Below the pieces are notes generated by a model. That model saw only the letters and a list, made by a program, of their open reading frames with translations, did no database searches and was not told where the DNA came from. Shown here piece after piece: positions 17,998 to 26,799 of a stretch of DNA of 56,924 nucleotides. The number at the start of each line of letters is the position of its first letter. Positions within the stretch are counted from its first letter, which is position 1. The position numbers and the translations under genes were made by a program. Origin of the DNA: Paenibacillus kobensis NBRC 15729 (GTDB lineage: Bacteria; Bacillota; Bacilli; Paenibacillales; Paenibacillaceae); assembly GCF_004000825.1 (NCBI RefSeq), contig NZ_BILZ01000040.1, forward strand, positions 1 to 56,924, written 5' to 3'.

Positions 17998-18880
17998 TCA
18001 AGCCGGCAATTCACTGGCACGGGCAAGGTCGTTCATTTATAACAATGCGAGGCTGCTCGATCGAAGAAGATTCGAGTATCATTTTGAAGGCGGACCGAAG
18101 GAAGCGGTCATCGAGGCGCTGCGCGCCTACCAGAATGCCGACGGCGGGTTCGGACACGCTCTCGAGCCGGACATCCGTTGTCCGCACAGCCAGCCGGTGC
18201 CGACGGAGATGGCGCTCATGATCATGGACGAGATCGGATATTTCGATCCGGCCATGATGGAGGGGATCGGCCGTTATTTGCAGACAGCCGTGCTGCCAAC
18301 GGGCGGACTGCCGTTCGTTACGCGCAGCGTGAACGATTACCCGCATATGCCGTGGTGGACGACGGACAACGATAATGCGGCTTCGATCAATCCGACGGGC
18401 CGACTGCTTGGCCTGTTGTATAAGCAGCAGGCGCTTCCGGAGCTGACGAAGAGCGAACCGTTCGAGCGGAGTGTCTCATTCGTATGGAATAGTCTGGAGC
18501 GGGAGGAACCGCACCATTATCATGACGCGGTACAGTGGATTTCATTCCTCGAACAGACGCCGGACCGGGAACGCGCGGAACGTATCCGGCCGGTTCTCGA
18601 TAAGTGGCTGAGCCGGTCGGGCGCAATCGAGAAGGATCCGTCCGCATCGGGTTACGTGCACAAAGTGCTCGATTGGGCGCCGGCGGCAGACAGCTACGCC
18701 CGCCGGTTTGCGACGGACGAAGAGGTAGCGCGGCATTTGCAGGCGCTGGTTGGTGAGCAGCAAGAGGATGGAGGCTGGCCGATCAGCTTCGATGCAATCA
18801 GTCCTGCTGGCTTGCAGGAGTGGCGCGGTTGGCAGACGGTCGACCGTCTGCGGACGCTTCGTTCCTATGGAATAGAGTAG
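17984..18880 (+). CDS. Alpha/alpha-toroid (prenyltransferase/squalene-cyclase-like) repeat protein
   Basis: A 298-residue protein of unknown function. Repeated QNADGGFGH and QQEDGGWPI motifs with intervening helices are those of the squalene-hopene cyclase / prenyltransferase alpha-alpha barrel, although the DxDD cyclase motif is not seen and the protein is only about half a cyclase in size. It overlaps the end of the WYL regulator by 14 bp, with GGAGGGAG upstream of the ATG inside that gene. No signal peptide. It may be a non-catalytic toroid protein or a small-molecule enzyme. Confidence 0.85.
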   Translation: MDLNNQAGNSLARARSFIYNNARLLDRRRFEYHFEGGPKEAVIEALRAYQNADGGFGHALEPDIRCPHSQPVPTEMALMIMDEIGYFDPAMMEGIGRYLQTAVLPTGGLPFVTRSVNDYPHMPWWTTDNDNAASINPTGRLLGLLYKQQALPELTKSEPFERSVSFVWNSLEREEPHHYHDAVQWISFLEQTPDRERAERIRPVLDKWLSRSGAIEKDPSASGYVHKVLDWAPAADSYARRFATDEEVARHLQALVGEQQEDGGWPISFDAISPAGLQEWRGWQTVDRLRTLRSYGIE

Positions 18881-18956
18881 GGCGGCAGGCAGGCTGGAAA
18901 GCAGATGGTGCTGCATATTTGAGGATCAGGACAGTATTAGACCGCAGATAAAAACA

Positions 18957-19009
18957 AGGCCGAGAACGAGTCGAAGCATCGGTGCTTCCACTCGTTCTCG
19001 GCCTCTTTG
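18957..19009. terminator. Bidirectional terminator
   Basis: A perfect 15-bp stem AGGCCGAGAACGAGT/ACTCGTTCTCGGCCT with an inner GAAGCA/TGCTTC stem lies between the convergent toroid and racemase genes, with a CTTT tail on the plus side and an A-rich flank on the other. Confidence 0.85.
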
Positions 19010-19030
19010 GTTATGACGGAAGCCAGCGTG

Positions 19031-19825
19031 CTACAAGGCCGCTTCCTCGCGCCGCGCCAGGTTCTCCGAGACGAAGGCGAGGGCGGTTTGCATTTTGTCC
19101 AGATAGGCTGGTTCATTGCCTGTGCACATAAATTTGACGCGGCCGCTGCCGTGTCCGACGATGCCGAACCGGTTCAGCAGGGCGGACAGGCGGCGGATAG
19201 TGCCGGCATTGCCGTCAACAATGCTAATATGCGGCGGAAGTACGTTCCGAAGAATATCGGCATAGAACGGGTAGTGCGTGCATCCGAGCACGATAATTCC
19301 GTAATCGTCTAGATTGTACGCAGCGAGCTTGCTTCGGAAATAAGGCTCTAGGACAGCCGGATCGAACTGTAAGCTCTCGCAATAAGGGACAAGCTCCGGC
19401 AGCGGCAGCGAATCGACGATACCGCCATCGTCCACCCTCGATATGAGCGCATAGTAGCGCGGCATCGTCAGCGTGAGCGCCGTCGCCATGACGAGCACTC
19501 GTTTGCCCGTGGCGCGGTTCATCTCAACAGCCGGCTTGACGGCCGGCTCCATGCCGACGATCGGCAAGTCGTACATTTCGCGCAGTTCTTCGACAGCGAT
19601 GCTTGTTGCCGTATTGCAGGCGACGACGAGCGCATCAATGCCTTCTTGCATCATCCGCTCAACAGCTTCGAACACATAGCCTTTTACTTCATCTTGTGAC
19701 TTGGGGCCATACGGAACATGCAGTGTATCTGCCATATAGAGATAATCTTGATCGGGAAGTCTGCGGAGCGATTCCGCTAGTACCGACAGTCCGCCGATGC
19801 CCGAATCGAAGAATCCAATCGTCAT
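19031..19825 (-). CDS. murI: Glutamate racemase
   Basis: Interconverts L- and D-glutamate, supplying D-Glu for peptidoglycan; cytosolic, 264 residues. The two catalytic cysteines are in VVACNTAT (about residue 70) and VLGCTHYP (about 181), with the substrate-binding FFDSGIGGLSVL and YMADTLHVPYG at the N-terminus. Length and motifs match the Bacillales RacE/MurI enzyme. It is a single-gene unit, convergent with the toroid protein gene. A modest AGGA lies 10 bases ahead of the ATG. Confidence 0.96.
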   Translation of the reverse strand: MTIGFFDSGIGGLSVLAESLRRLPDQDYLYMADTLHVPYGPKSQDEVKGYVFEAVERMMQEGIDALVVACNTATSIAVEELREMYDLPIVGMEPAVKPAVEMNRATGKRVLVMATALTLTMPRYYALISRVDDGGIVDSLPLPELVPYCESLQFDPAVLEPYFRSKLAAYNLDDYGIIVLGCTHYPFYADILRNVLPPHISIVDGNAGTIRRLSALLNRFGIVGHGSGRVKFMCTGNEPAYLDKMQTALAFVSENLARREEAAL

Positions 19826-20068
19826 GAGTTATCGATTCCTATCTATGTAGTCTTCTTTGTCCTCTTCTATTCAGCATACTCCGTAAGCCTCTCCACGGCA
19901 AGGTGTAAAAGGGATAATACCTGCAGCCTATTGTTCCCTGCTCTATCGAATGAGTGGATGATCATTCTGGAGGCGGATGATGATTCTATGGCATTCCATT
20001 AATGTATATTACAGTGATGCAAGCTCAGAGATACGGCTCAATATTCGATCAAAAATGAGGGATCAATC

Positions 20069-21595
20069 ATGCGGGGTCAAGAAAATAACAAAACGCTCGT
20101 GTTGATCGGCCTGCTGCTCGGACTCATCTTCTCGGGTCTGGACGAGACGGTCGTTTCGACGGCGATGCCGACCATTATAAGGGAGCTGCACGGTCTGTCG
20201 CTGTACGGCTGGGTGTCCGGCGTGTATATGCTTGCCATTACGATGTTCATGCCCATCATCGGCAAGCTTGCGGATCTGTACGGGCGCAAAAAAGTCTATC
20301 TGTACTGTATGGCGCTGTTCATTGCCGGCTCGGTCGTCAGCGGGCTGGCGAATTCAATGGAGATGCTGCTGGTCGGCCGCGGCATCCAAGGCATCGGCGC
20401 GGGCGGGCTGATGCCGCTCTCGCTCGTTATTATCGGCGATACGTACCCGCTGGAGCAGCGGGCAAAAATCCAAAGCCTCATCGGGCCGCTTATGATTATT
20501 CCGCAGCTGCTCGGGCCGACGGTAGGCGGCTATCTGGTTGGCCATGTCAGCTGGCATTGGATTTTCCTGATCAACATTCCGGTCGGTTTGCTGGCTGCAG
20601 CCGTTCTCGCACGCGGTATGCGCGAATCGGTCGGGACGGAGAAGAGATCGATCGACTGGGCGGGCGCTTTCTCGCTCGTGTTGACGCTAATGTCCTTGCT
20701 GCTCGCTCCTGTGCTTATTGATACGCAAGGATACACGTGGTCCTCACCGGTCATTATCGGCTTGCTTGCTCTGTCGCTGGTCATGCTGGCGTTGTTCATC
20801 CGAGTCGAACAGAAAGCGAAGGAGCCGATTATTCCGCTTCATCTATTCCGCAATCGAACGGTCGTCGTCCTATCGCTGCTCGTGTTCATCTTCATGCTTG
20901 GCGCAATGGGCGGCATGGCGACTTTTCCTCTCTATATGCAAAATGTAATGGGGCTGACTCCGACCGCATCCGGCTATATGCTGCTGTCGTTCATGGCGGG
21001 CGCCGTACCGGCGAGTATTGTGAACGGATTTATCATTACGAAAGTGCCCTACCGTAATTTGTTTATTGTTTCGTTCATTTTGCCGATCATTGGATTCTTC
21101 ATGTTAACGTATCTAACGGCCGACACGTCGGCGTTATATATTATCGCGAGCTGTTTTATTCTTGGCGTCGGCATGGGCGCATTGTTCGGCGGCGACAATC
21201 TGATCGTGCAGGAGTCGGTCGATCCGGCTGTCAGCGGCGTGGCGCTGTCGACCGTTCAGCTGTTTCAATCGTTAGGAGCGACGATGGGCTTTAGCATATT
21301 CGGCAGCTTGCTGGCGGGTCATATTAAGAGCGGCATCACCGGACTTGGCGGCACGCTGCCTGCGGATACAGGTGAAACGATCGTAAGCGGCGGCATACCG
21401 CAGAATCTGCCGACTGACGTACTGTTTCAGGTGAAGACCGTCTTCGCCGATGCATTCAACAATCTGTTCATGGTCGCTGCCGTGTTCTCGGTCGCCGCAT
21501 TCATCATTTGCTGGTTCATGAAGCGAGAGGTGCTGTCGCCGAACAAGGCCGGTGAGACTGCTGGTGCAGGCGGCAGCGTGAAGGCTGAGGCATAA
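20069..21595 (+). CDS. MFS drug-resistance exporter, DHA2 (EmrB/QacA) family
   Basis: A 508-residue integral membrane transporter with about 14 predicted helices, as in the DHA2 drug:H+ antiporters. Early motifs are GLDETVVSTAMPTI and GKLADLYGRKKVYL (motif A between helices 2 and 3), and GIGAGGLMPLSLVIIGDTYP follows with motif-C-like glycines in later helices. GAGGG lies 7 bases upstream of the ATG. Probably exports hydrophobic compounds; the substrate is unknown. No regulator gene is adjacent. It ends at a compact terminator. Confidence 0.94.
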   Translation: MRGQENNKTLVLIGLLLGLIFSGLDETVVSTAMPTIIRELHGLSLYGWVSGVYMLAITMFMPIIGKLADLYGRKKVYLYCMALFIAGSVVSGLANSMEMLLVGRGIQGIGAGGLMPLSLVIIGDTYPLEQRAKIQSLIGPLMIIPQLLGPTVGGYLVGHVSWHWIFLINIPVGLLAAAVLARGMRESVGTEKRSIDWAGAFSLVLTLMSLLLAPVLIDTQGYTWSSPVIIGLLALSLVMLALFIRVEQKAKEPIIPLHLFRNRTVVVLSLLVFIFMLGAMGGMATFPLYMQNVMGLTPTASGYMLLSFMAGAVPASIVNGFIITKVPYRNLFIVSFILPIIGFFMLTYLTADTSALYIIASCFILGVGMGALFGGDNLIVQESVDPAVSGVALSTVQLFQSLGATMGFSIFGSLLAGHIKSGITGLGGTLPADTGETIVSGGIPQNLPTDVLFQVKTVFADAFNNLFMVAAVFSVAAFIICWFMKREVLSPNKAGETAGAGGSVKAEA

Positions 21596-21624
21596 GCGGC
21601 AAGTTCGCACTACGGGTTCAAGGG

Positions 21625-21648
21625 AGAGCGCCTGGCGGCGCTCTTTTT
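21625..21648 (+). terminator. Terminator after MFS gene
   Basis: AGAGCGCC pairs with GGCGCTCT around a TGGC tetraloop, followed by five T residues. Confidence 0.9.
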
Positions 21649-21743
21649 GCTTCGTTCAAAATATTAATTGAAAGTTGTGCAACCTCTTCTTGGATCGCTT
21701 CGTCTAACTATTTTGTCAAAATACGGAATAGAGGGTGAGCGTT

Positions 21744-23240
21744 GTGATCTTACATATTCAGCACGGGAAGAGATTCAGATTAGCGGCGGCTGCGGTAGTG
21801 GCGGCGAGTGTTATGATTGGCGCGGTGTCCGCCTCGGCGGCATCGGCAGAGAAGTCTGCGATTGCTTCGCCTTCGCCTTCGGCTGCGGTACAGGAAGGCA
21901 AAGTTTTCAACGGAGTAAAACAAATTTCCGGAGGAGATGCCAGCGCATACGCTGTGAAAGAAGACGGTACGGCTTGGGCGTGGGGCGGCGGTTACAGTTC
22001 GATCGGCAACGGCTCGACGGCGCCGGCCTACACGCCGGTTCAACTGCAGATTGATCATGTGAGAACGATATCCGGCGGATACCGGCATACGTTGCTGCTG
22101 AAGGAAGACGGTACTGTGTGGGCGGTTGGCGGGAACGAGCATGGCCAGCTCGGCAATGGCAAGCAGTCACCGAAAGAAATAGCGGCTTCGCCTGTCCAAG
22201 TGGCAGGATTGAGCGACATTATCGCTGTTGCAGCGGGCGACGACCACAGCCTTGCGCTTCGCAAGGATGGGACGGTCTGGGGGTGGGGCGGCAATGAGCA
22301 GGGACAGCTGGGTGACGGCTCAAGAACGAATCAGACGAAGCCGGTGCAAGTGAAAGGATTGCCGGCTATTGTCGCCATTTCTGCTGGACGAGGCGATTCT
22401 CTGGCACTCGGCAACGGCGGTGAAATATGGGAGTGGGGATCAGCCAATGCAGCTGAACGTCTCGTGCGCAAACCGACCCTCCTGGAGGGGAATGGAGAAT
22501 ATAAGGCTATTGCTTTGAATTACATGCACGAGGGGGCAGCGATAAGAAGCGATGGTACGGTATGGGTGTGGATGAACGATGAGAACGGGGTGATTCCCGG
22601 CACCAAGCTGCTAAGTCCGGTTCAGGTCCAAGGCTTAAGCGATATCGTTTCCATTGCAGGCGGTTCTGGTGTGAAGGCAGACGGAACGATTTGGCAATGG
22701 AAGTGGGATGGAGGGGCTCTTGTCGTGTCGCAAGTGCCGGGCATTCAGAATGCCGTTGCCGTAGCGGAAGGAGGCGGCAGCACGTACGTCCTGCTTCAGG
22801 ACGGGACGGTACTCGCGTGGGGGTGGAATGCGTTCGGTCAGAGCGGCCAAGGCGTAATCGGCAGGAACGTATGGAAGCCGGGACTTGTTCTGAACTCCAT
22901 TGGCGTCTTTTTGAATGGCACAGAAGTTCCGATGAGCAGTCCGCCTCTTATTGTGGAGGGTTCGACCTATGTTCCGCTAAGAGGCATTATTGAGAAAATG
23001 GGGTTATCCGTATCGTGGGATGTAAAGACTCGTTCGGCTATTGCGGTCTATGGAGATACGAAGGTGGTGCTGAACTCTGTTACCGGCGTGACGACGGTGA
23101 ACGGCCGTATGATTGAATCGGATCAGAAGCCGATCTTCGTCAACGAATCGATATTCGTGCCGCTGCGGTTGATAAGCGAGTCGGTCGGAGCGGCAGTAGA
23201 GTGGGACGCTGGTACCCGTGCGGTGAGAATTCAGCAGTAG
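21744..23240 (+). CDS. Secreted RCC1-repeat protein with copper-amine-oxidase-like N domain
   Basis: An exported protein of about 498 residues. A signal peptide (basic start, hydrophobic core, ending near SASA) precedes a polar linker. Residues about 50-385 contain six or so RCC1-type beta-propeller repeats with recurring EDGTVWAWG, GNEHGQLGNG and GDDHSLAL motifs. The C-terminal 110 residues match the copper amine oxidase N-terminal-like domain (PF07833; VPLRGIIEKMGLSVSWD and VPLRLISESVGAAVEWD), a common Paenibacillus cell-surface module. The GTG at 21744 is favoured by GAGGGTGA 6 bases upstream. The copper-oxidase catalytic domain itself is absent. Function unknown; likely protein-protein interaction at the surface. 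Confidence 0.9.
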   Translation: MILHIQHGKRFRLAAAAVVAASVMIGAVSASAASAEKSAIASPSPSAAVQEGKVFNGVKQISGGDASAYAVKEDGTAWAWGGGYSSIGNGSTAPAYTPVQLQIDHVRTISGGYRHTLLLKEDGTVWAVGGNEHGQLGNGKQSPKEIAASPVQVAGLSDIIAVAAGDDHSLALRKDGTVWGWGGNEQGQLGDGSRTNQTKPVQVKGLPAIVAISAGRGDSLALGNGGEIWEWGSANAAERLVRKPTLLEGNGEYKAIALNYMHEGAAIRSDGTVWVWMNDENGVIPGTKLLSPVQVQGLSDIVSIAGGSGVKADGTIWQWKWDGGALVVSQVPGIQNAVAVAEGGGSTYVLLQDGTVLAWGWNAFGQSGQGVIGRNVWKPGLVLNSIGVFLNGTEVPMSSPPLIVEGSTYVPLRGIIEKMGLSVSWDVKTRSAIAVYGDTKVVLNSVTGVTTVNGRMIESDQKPIFVNESIFVPLRLISESVGAAVEWDAGTRAVRIQQ

Positions 23241-23244
23241 AAGA

Positions 23245-23284
23245 AAGGCGATGCGGAAGGGAAACCTTCTTGCATCGCCTTTTT
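23245..23284 (+). terminator. Terminator after RCC1-repeat gene
   Basis: GGCGATGC and GGAAGG pair with CCTTC and GCATCGCC around GAAA, followed by five T residues. Confidence 0.9.
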
Positions 23285-23334
23285 GGATTGGTTGTGCTCA
23301 TGTGCAATTTATGTGCGTCAAGCGGGATGGCTGG

Positions 23335-24228
23335 TTAAGCATGCGTTTCTTTCCCGTGGCGGATAAACAGCCACACGCCGAACAGGATAAGGAGGCCGGC
23401 GGCCGCTTGGTAGGCGGTCAGCGCCTCGTTGAGCAGCGCCCAAGCGAGTACGGATGCGATGACTGGCTCGCCCAGCACCGACATCGAGACGGCCGTTGTG
23501 TGCATATATTTCAGCAGCCAATTGAACAAATAATGGCCGAATAGCGTCGGTACAATCGCAAGGAGCAGGAAAGCGCCCCAGTCTTGCCCGCTATAGCCGA
23601 TGAACGGGTTGCCGCGGACGACGTTATATAGCGCTAGAAACGATGCGGCCATGAAGAATACAGTGAAATTGTAGACGAATGCGCTAATCCCATCATCACT
23701 GCGAAGCTGCTTGCCGATCATCATATGGACGGCTACAGCGGCTGCGCCGAGCAGCGACAGCACATCGCCCAGCAGCGCATCGCCGGACAGGTTGAAGTCG
23801 CCGGAGCCGATGATGACCGAACCGACCATTGCGATGCCTATGCCGATGAGCATCATCCGGTTCGCTTTCGTGCCGAACAGCAGGAAGGAAGCGATCATGA
23901 CGAACACCGGCTCGAGCGTTAGAATGACAGTCGAGCTGGCGACGGTCGTATAACTAAGCGAAGCCATCCATAGCAGAAAATGAAGTGCCAACATGAGGCC
24001 GGACGCGCCGAGCAGCCACCATTGCTTCGGGGTCAGGCGCAGCCATTCCTGGCGGTAGCGCCACAGCACAGGCAGCATAAGCGCATTGGTCAGATAGAGC
24101 CGATACATGGCTGTAACGGCAGCGTCTGCGCTGGACCAGCGCACGAATATAGAAGAGAATGAAATAGCGATTATGCCGATGACGAATAGAAGCTCGTAAG
24201 CAACGGCAGGCTTGCGGACTGAATTCAT
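23335..24228 (-). CDS. EamA/DMT family transporter
   Basis: A 297-residue membrane protein with about ten predicted transmembrane helices arranged as two EamA repeats; typical segments are GIIAISFSSIFVRWSSADA, LEPVFVMIASFLLFGTKANRM and SVLGEPVIASVLAWALLNEAL. DMT carriers export metabolites or amino acids; the substrate is unknown. It is a minus-strand gene next to, and co-oriented with, the MocR-type regulator upstream; a regulator/DMT pairing of this kind is frequent and hints at shared control, though a terminator-like hairpin lies between them. Confidence 0.92.
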   Translation of the reverse strand: MNSVRKPAVAYELLFVIGIIAISFSSIFVRWSSADAAVTAMYRLYLTNALMLPVLWRYRQEWLRLTPKQWWLLGASGLMLALHFLLWMASLSYTTVASSTVILTLEPVFVMIASFLLFGTKANRMMLIGIGIAMVGSVIIGSGDFNLSGDALLGDVLSLLGAAAVAVHMMIGKQLRSDDGISAFVYNFTVFFMAASFLALYNVVRGNPFIGYSGQDWGAFLLLAIVPTLFGHYLFNWLLKYMHTTAVSMSVLGEPVIASVLAWALLNEALTAYQAAAGLLILFGVWLFIRHGKETHA

Positions 24229-24369
24229 AGCTAGTGTAATCTCCCTGCTAGTATCATAAAAAAGGTACCGTTTGTAATACTACTACATCCGGCCGAATAA
24301 GTGATAACGAACTTGCCATGTAATAGTTGGAAGCTGCGGGACGAGGACTCGATTCCTCGGCTATTCATT

Positions 24370-24404
24370 GGAAAAGGCATCATTCGGTGTCTGAACGATG
24401 CCTT
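24370..24404 (-). terminator. Terminator after MocR-type gene
   Basis: AAGGCATC-TTC pairs with GAA-GATGCCTT (one mismatch) and the minus strand continues with TTTTCC. The remainder of 24229-24436 shows no gene. Confidence 0.7.
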
Positions 24405-24436
24405 GCGGGCGGAAGTGACGCATGCGGGGGTGAGCG

Positions 24437-25909
24437 TTACCGCGCTGAATCGCTCCATACCGGTAACCAAGCGAGGGCAAGACGCTGAATGCCTCGTTCC
24501 ATCTCGGCTTCCGTAACGCTGCCGAAGCCGAGATAGAGAAGGGCGCTGTCTTGGCTGTCGCCGCTGTTGATTGGACCGGGAGGCGGGTATGCATCCTGTG
24601 GTCCGTATACTCGCACGCCGGCATTAGCCGCTAATTCGATCAGCCGGCTGGCACCGCAAGAAGCGTACACTGTTAATTCCACATGGAGCCCGGCTGCGTG
24701 ATCACCGTTAATATGAACTTGGTCTGGCCAGCAGGCGCGAATAAGCTCGGTCATTCTATTATGCTTACGGCGGTAAACCGAGCGCATGCGCCGGATATGC
24801 CGATACCAATGGCCGCGGCTGATGAACAGCTCCATCGCCCATTGATCGATGCGCGAAGGAGGGGCGAGAATAGGGCGCAGGTCGTTCAGCTTGCTCAGCA
24901 GCGAAGCGGGAAGCACCGTATATCCCATACGCAGCGCTGGCGTGAACGACTTCGAGAACGTGCCCGTGTAGATGACGGTGCCTCCGTCGTCCAAGCCTTG
25001 GAGCGACGGAATCGTGCGGCCGGAATAATAGAACTCGCCATCGTAATCGTCCTCAATAATATAGCCATCGTTTCGCTGAGCCCAGTCCAGAAGCTGACGG
25101 CGCAGAGGATAGGTCAGCGGTTGCCCGGTCGGCCGGTGCGATGGCGTTACATAGACGGCGCGTATGTCCCGGCTGGTTAATTCCTCAGCCCATTGCTGCT
25201 CGGGGGCGAACGGGAGCGCGGCAAGGAGGAAGCCGTGCTGCTGGAACTTCTCCCTTACTTGCGCGATCCCGGCTTGTTCGACTGCGACGGCGGAGAGGTC
25301 CGGCAGCAGCCGGGCGAGCAGATGGATGCTCGAAGCGATGCCGCTCCCGATAACAATCTGCTCGGGTGTACAATTCACGCCTCTGGACCGGCTCAAGTAT
25401 TGGGCGATGCTTGCCCTCAGGCCGTATTCGCCCTGCGGGTCGCCGTACTGGTGAAGCGATTCGCTGTGCAAGGTCAGTGCGTCGGACACGGCCGAACGCC
25501 ATGCCGCGGCAGGGAACGTGCCGCGATCGACGTTCAGCATATTGAAGTCGATTAGTGAACCGCCGTCTAAGGAAACTGACGTATGCTGCTCGGAGGTATC
25601 GGGTACGGCCGGTTCGCTGACGCCAAGCTTAGCCGGTCGCATCCCGCTGTCTCGGCCGGAATGTCCGGATACGAATATTCCGGACCGGGGCTTGCTCTGC
25701 GCGAAGCCTTCCTCGAGCAGCATATGATAGGCCGTCTCGACCGTCGTGCGGCTCAGTCCCGATTGCTCGCGCAAGGCGCGGATGGAAGGCAGCTTAGTGC
25801 CGCTTAGCAATGAGCCGGATTCAATGAGCTGACGGATATAGTGGTACAGTCGGATGTAGAGCGGATTGTCCGTTTCTTCCGCAAGCCGGATGTCGAACAA
25901 GGCGGACAC
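24437..25909 (-). CDS. MocR/PdxR-type regulator with aminotransferase-like domain
   Basis: A 490-residue chimeric regulator. The N-terminal GntR winged helix-turn-helix reads YIRQLIESGSLLSGTKLPSI and SRTTVETAYHMLLEEGFAQS. From about residue 120 there is a fold-type I aminotransferase domain with the PLP lysine K320 in YTGTFSKSFTP and the aspartate in IIEDDYDGEF. Family members use PLP or an amino-acid adduct to control vitamin B6 or amino-acid genes. Which pathway applies here is not shown; the co-oriented DMT transporter downstream is the nearest candidate target. Confidence 0.94.
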   Translation of the reverse strand: MSALFDIRLAEETDNPLYIRLYHYIRQLIESGSLLSGTKLPSIRALREQSGLSRTTVETAYHMLLEEGFAQSKPRSGIFVSGHSGRDSGMRPAKLGVSEPAVPDTSEQHTSVSLDGGSLIDFNMLNVDRGTFPAAAWRSAVSDALTLHSESLHQYGDPQGEYGLRASIAQYLSRSRGVNCTPEQIVIGSGIASSIHLLARLLPDLSAVAVEQAGIAQVREKFQQHGFLLAALPFAPEQQWAEELTSRDIRAVYVTPSHRPTGQPLTYPLRRQLLDWAQRNDGYIIEDDYDGEFYYSGRTIPSLQGLDDGGTVIYTGTFSKSFTPALRMGYTVLPASLLSKLNDLRPILAPPSRIDQWAMELFISRGHWYRHIRRMRSVYRRKHNRMTELIRACWPDQVHINGDHAAGLHVELTVYASCGASRLIELAANAGVRVYGPQDAYPPPGPINSGDSQDSALLYLGFGSVTEAEMERGIQRLALAWLPVWSDSAR

Positions 25910-26096
25910 CTCATCGTATAAATTTCATGTTGGAGATGCTTAATTATAAGCCCCGTATTCGCAGAGCAGCAATGCCTGTCTTGGTAACCGGTTGGGGTTT
26001 GTCGTATGCAGGCAGCACGCAAGCGGCAGTTGCAAGGACATTTGGCTCAAGCCGCGAAATCGTTATGAGGATGATGAGGAGAAAGGAGTGGCCGCA

Positions 26097-26393
26097 ATGA
26101 GAAAGAGGCCTGTACTTGATGAATTGGAACTCCAGCGCTCGCTTGATGCTTTGACCGGATGGACGGTGAATGAGGAGGGGCTGTTGGCCAAAAAGTATAC
26201 GTTCCCTTCGTTTCTAGAGGGTGTTGCATTCATTAACCGGATCGCAGAAATAGCCGAACGAATGAACCATCATCCGTTCATCGGAATCGATTACCGCCGC
26301 GTAACGCTCCGGCTCACGACATGGAGCTCCGGCGGCCTGACGTCGCTCGATATCGAGTCGGCAGCCGCATATGATGCGGCGCGCAGCGGATAA
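26097..26393 (+). CDS. Pterin-4a-carbinolamine dehydratase
   Basis: A 98-residue PCD/DCoH-family protein that dehydrates 4a-hydroxytetrahydrobiopterin to recycle the pterin cofactor, cytosolic. The signature NHHPFIGIDYRRVTLRL and the later TTWSSGGLTSLD fit the family pattern, in which His or Trp is allowed at the second catalytic position (Trp here). The ATG at 26097 has AAAGGAG upstream; the frame opens at 25992. No pterin-dependent hydroxylase is present in the window, so the substrate pathway is unclear. It is the last gene before a repeat-rich intergenic region. Confidence 0.92.
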   Translation: MRKRPVLDELELQRSLDALTGWTVNEEGLLAKKYTFPSFLEGVAFINRIAEIAERMNHHPFIGIDYRRVTLRLTTWSSGGLTSLDIESAAAYDAARSG

Positions 26394-26440
26394 GCTAGCG
26401 TGTCTAGGCGGGGCCTGTTTACATAAGTGTGCCCCTACTG

Positions 26441-26524
26441 CTCTCTATTGCTCTCTATTGCTCTCTATTGCCCTAAGTGCCCTAAGTGCCCTAAGTGCCC
26501 TAAGTGCCCTAAGTGCCCTAAATC
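26441..26524. repeat. Two adjacent simple tandem repeats
   Basis: CTCTCTATTG is repeated three times (26441-26470). Immediately after, CCCTAAGTG is repeated five times perfectly (26471-26515) and once imperfectly (26516-26524). Units of 10 and 9 bp abut without a gap. The 26394-27030 interval has no supported gene. Confidence 0.95.
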
Positions 26525-26606
26525 GGGCAAGGGTAATAGGTGTGGCTGTGCTATGCGGCAGTTGAGTGATATTGCTTACGTACTGTGGAGTGCGCACAGA
26601 AGCGGG

Positions 26607-26799
26607 TTGTATTTTGTACAACAAGAAAGTGTGCTATTGGGACTTCAATGTGCGCTCGTTGCATTTCGTACAATGAAAAATAGACTAAACCGCTCATTTT
26701 TCCGCAAAACCATTATTATTACTTATTTTTCATTGTACGAAGTACAATCATGATAACCTGGTGCATTGGATGGCCCCATGTTGATTGTACGGAATGCAA
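26607..26799. repeat. Four-palindrome dispersed repeat, copy 1
   Basis: Four 15-bp quasi-palindromes of the form TTGYA-N5-TRCAA start at 26607 (TTGTATTTTGTACAA), 26659 (TTGCATTTCGTACAA), 26733 (TTGTACGAAGTACAA) and 26785 (TTGTACGGAATGCAA). Spacings are 52, 74 and 52 bp. The first two have T-rich centres and the last two the complementary orientation, so the whole unit has dyad symmetry. It lies between the convergent PCD and nuclease genes. Same architecture at 27826, 32969 and 56094. Confidence 0.92.

Noticed and set aside
26441-26524. Possible CRISPR array
   Set aside because: Units are 9-10 bp in direct tandem without spacers, and no cas genes are nearby. It is a simple tandem repeat.
26607-26621. 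TTGTA...TACAA sites as ordinary promoters
   Set aside because: The TACAAT part can look like a -10 box, but sites occur on both strands in symmetric pairs, including between convergent genes where no transcript start is needed.
26427-26753. Plus-strand frame translating the CCCTAAGTG repeat as a Cys-Pro-Lys repeat protein
   Set aside because: The repeat peptide comes from a noncoding microsatellite. There is no ribosome-binding site and the frame runs into the palindrome element.
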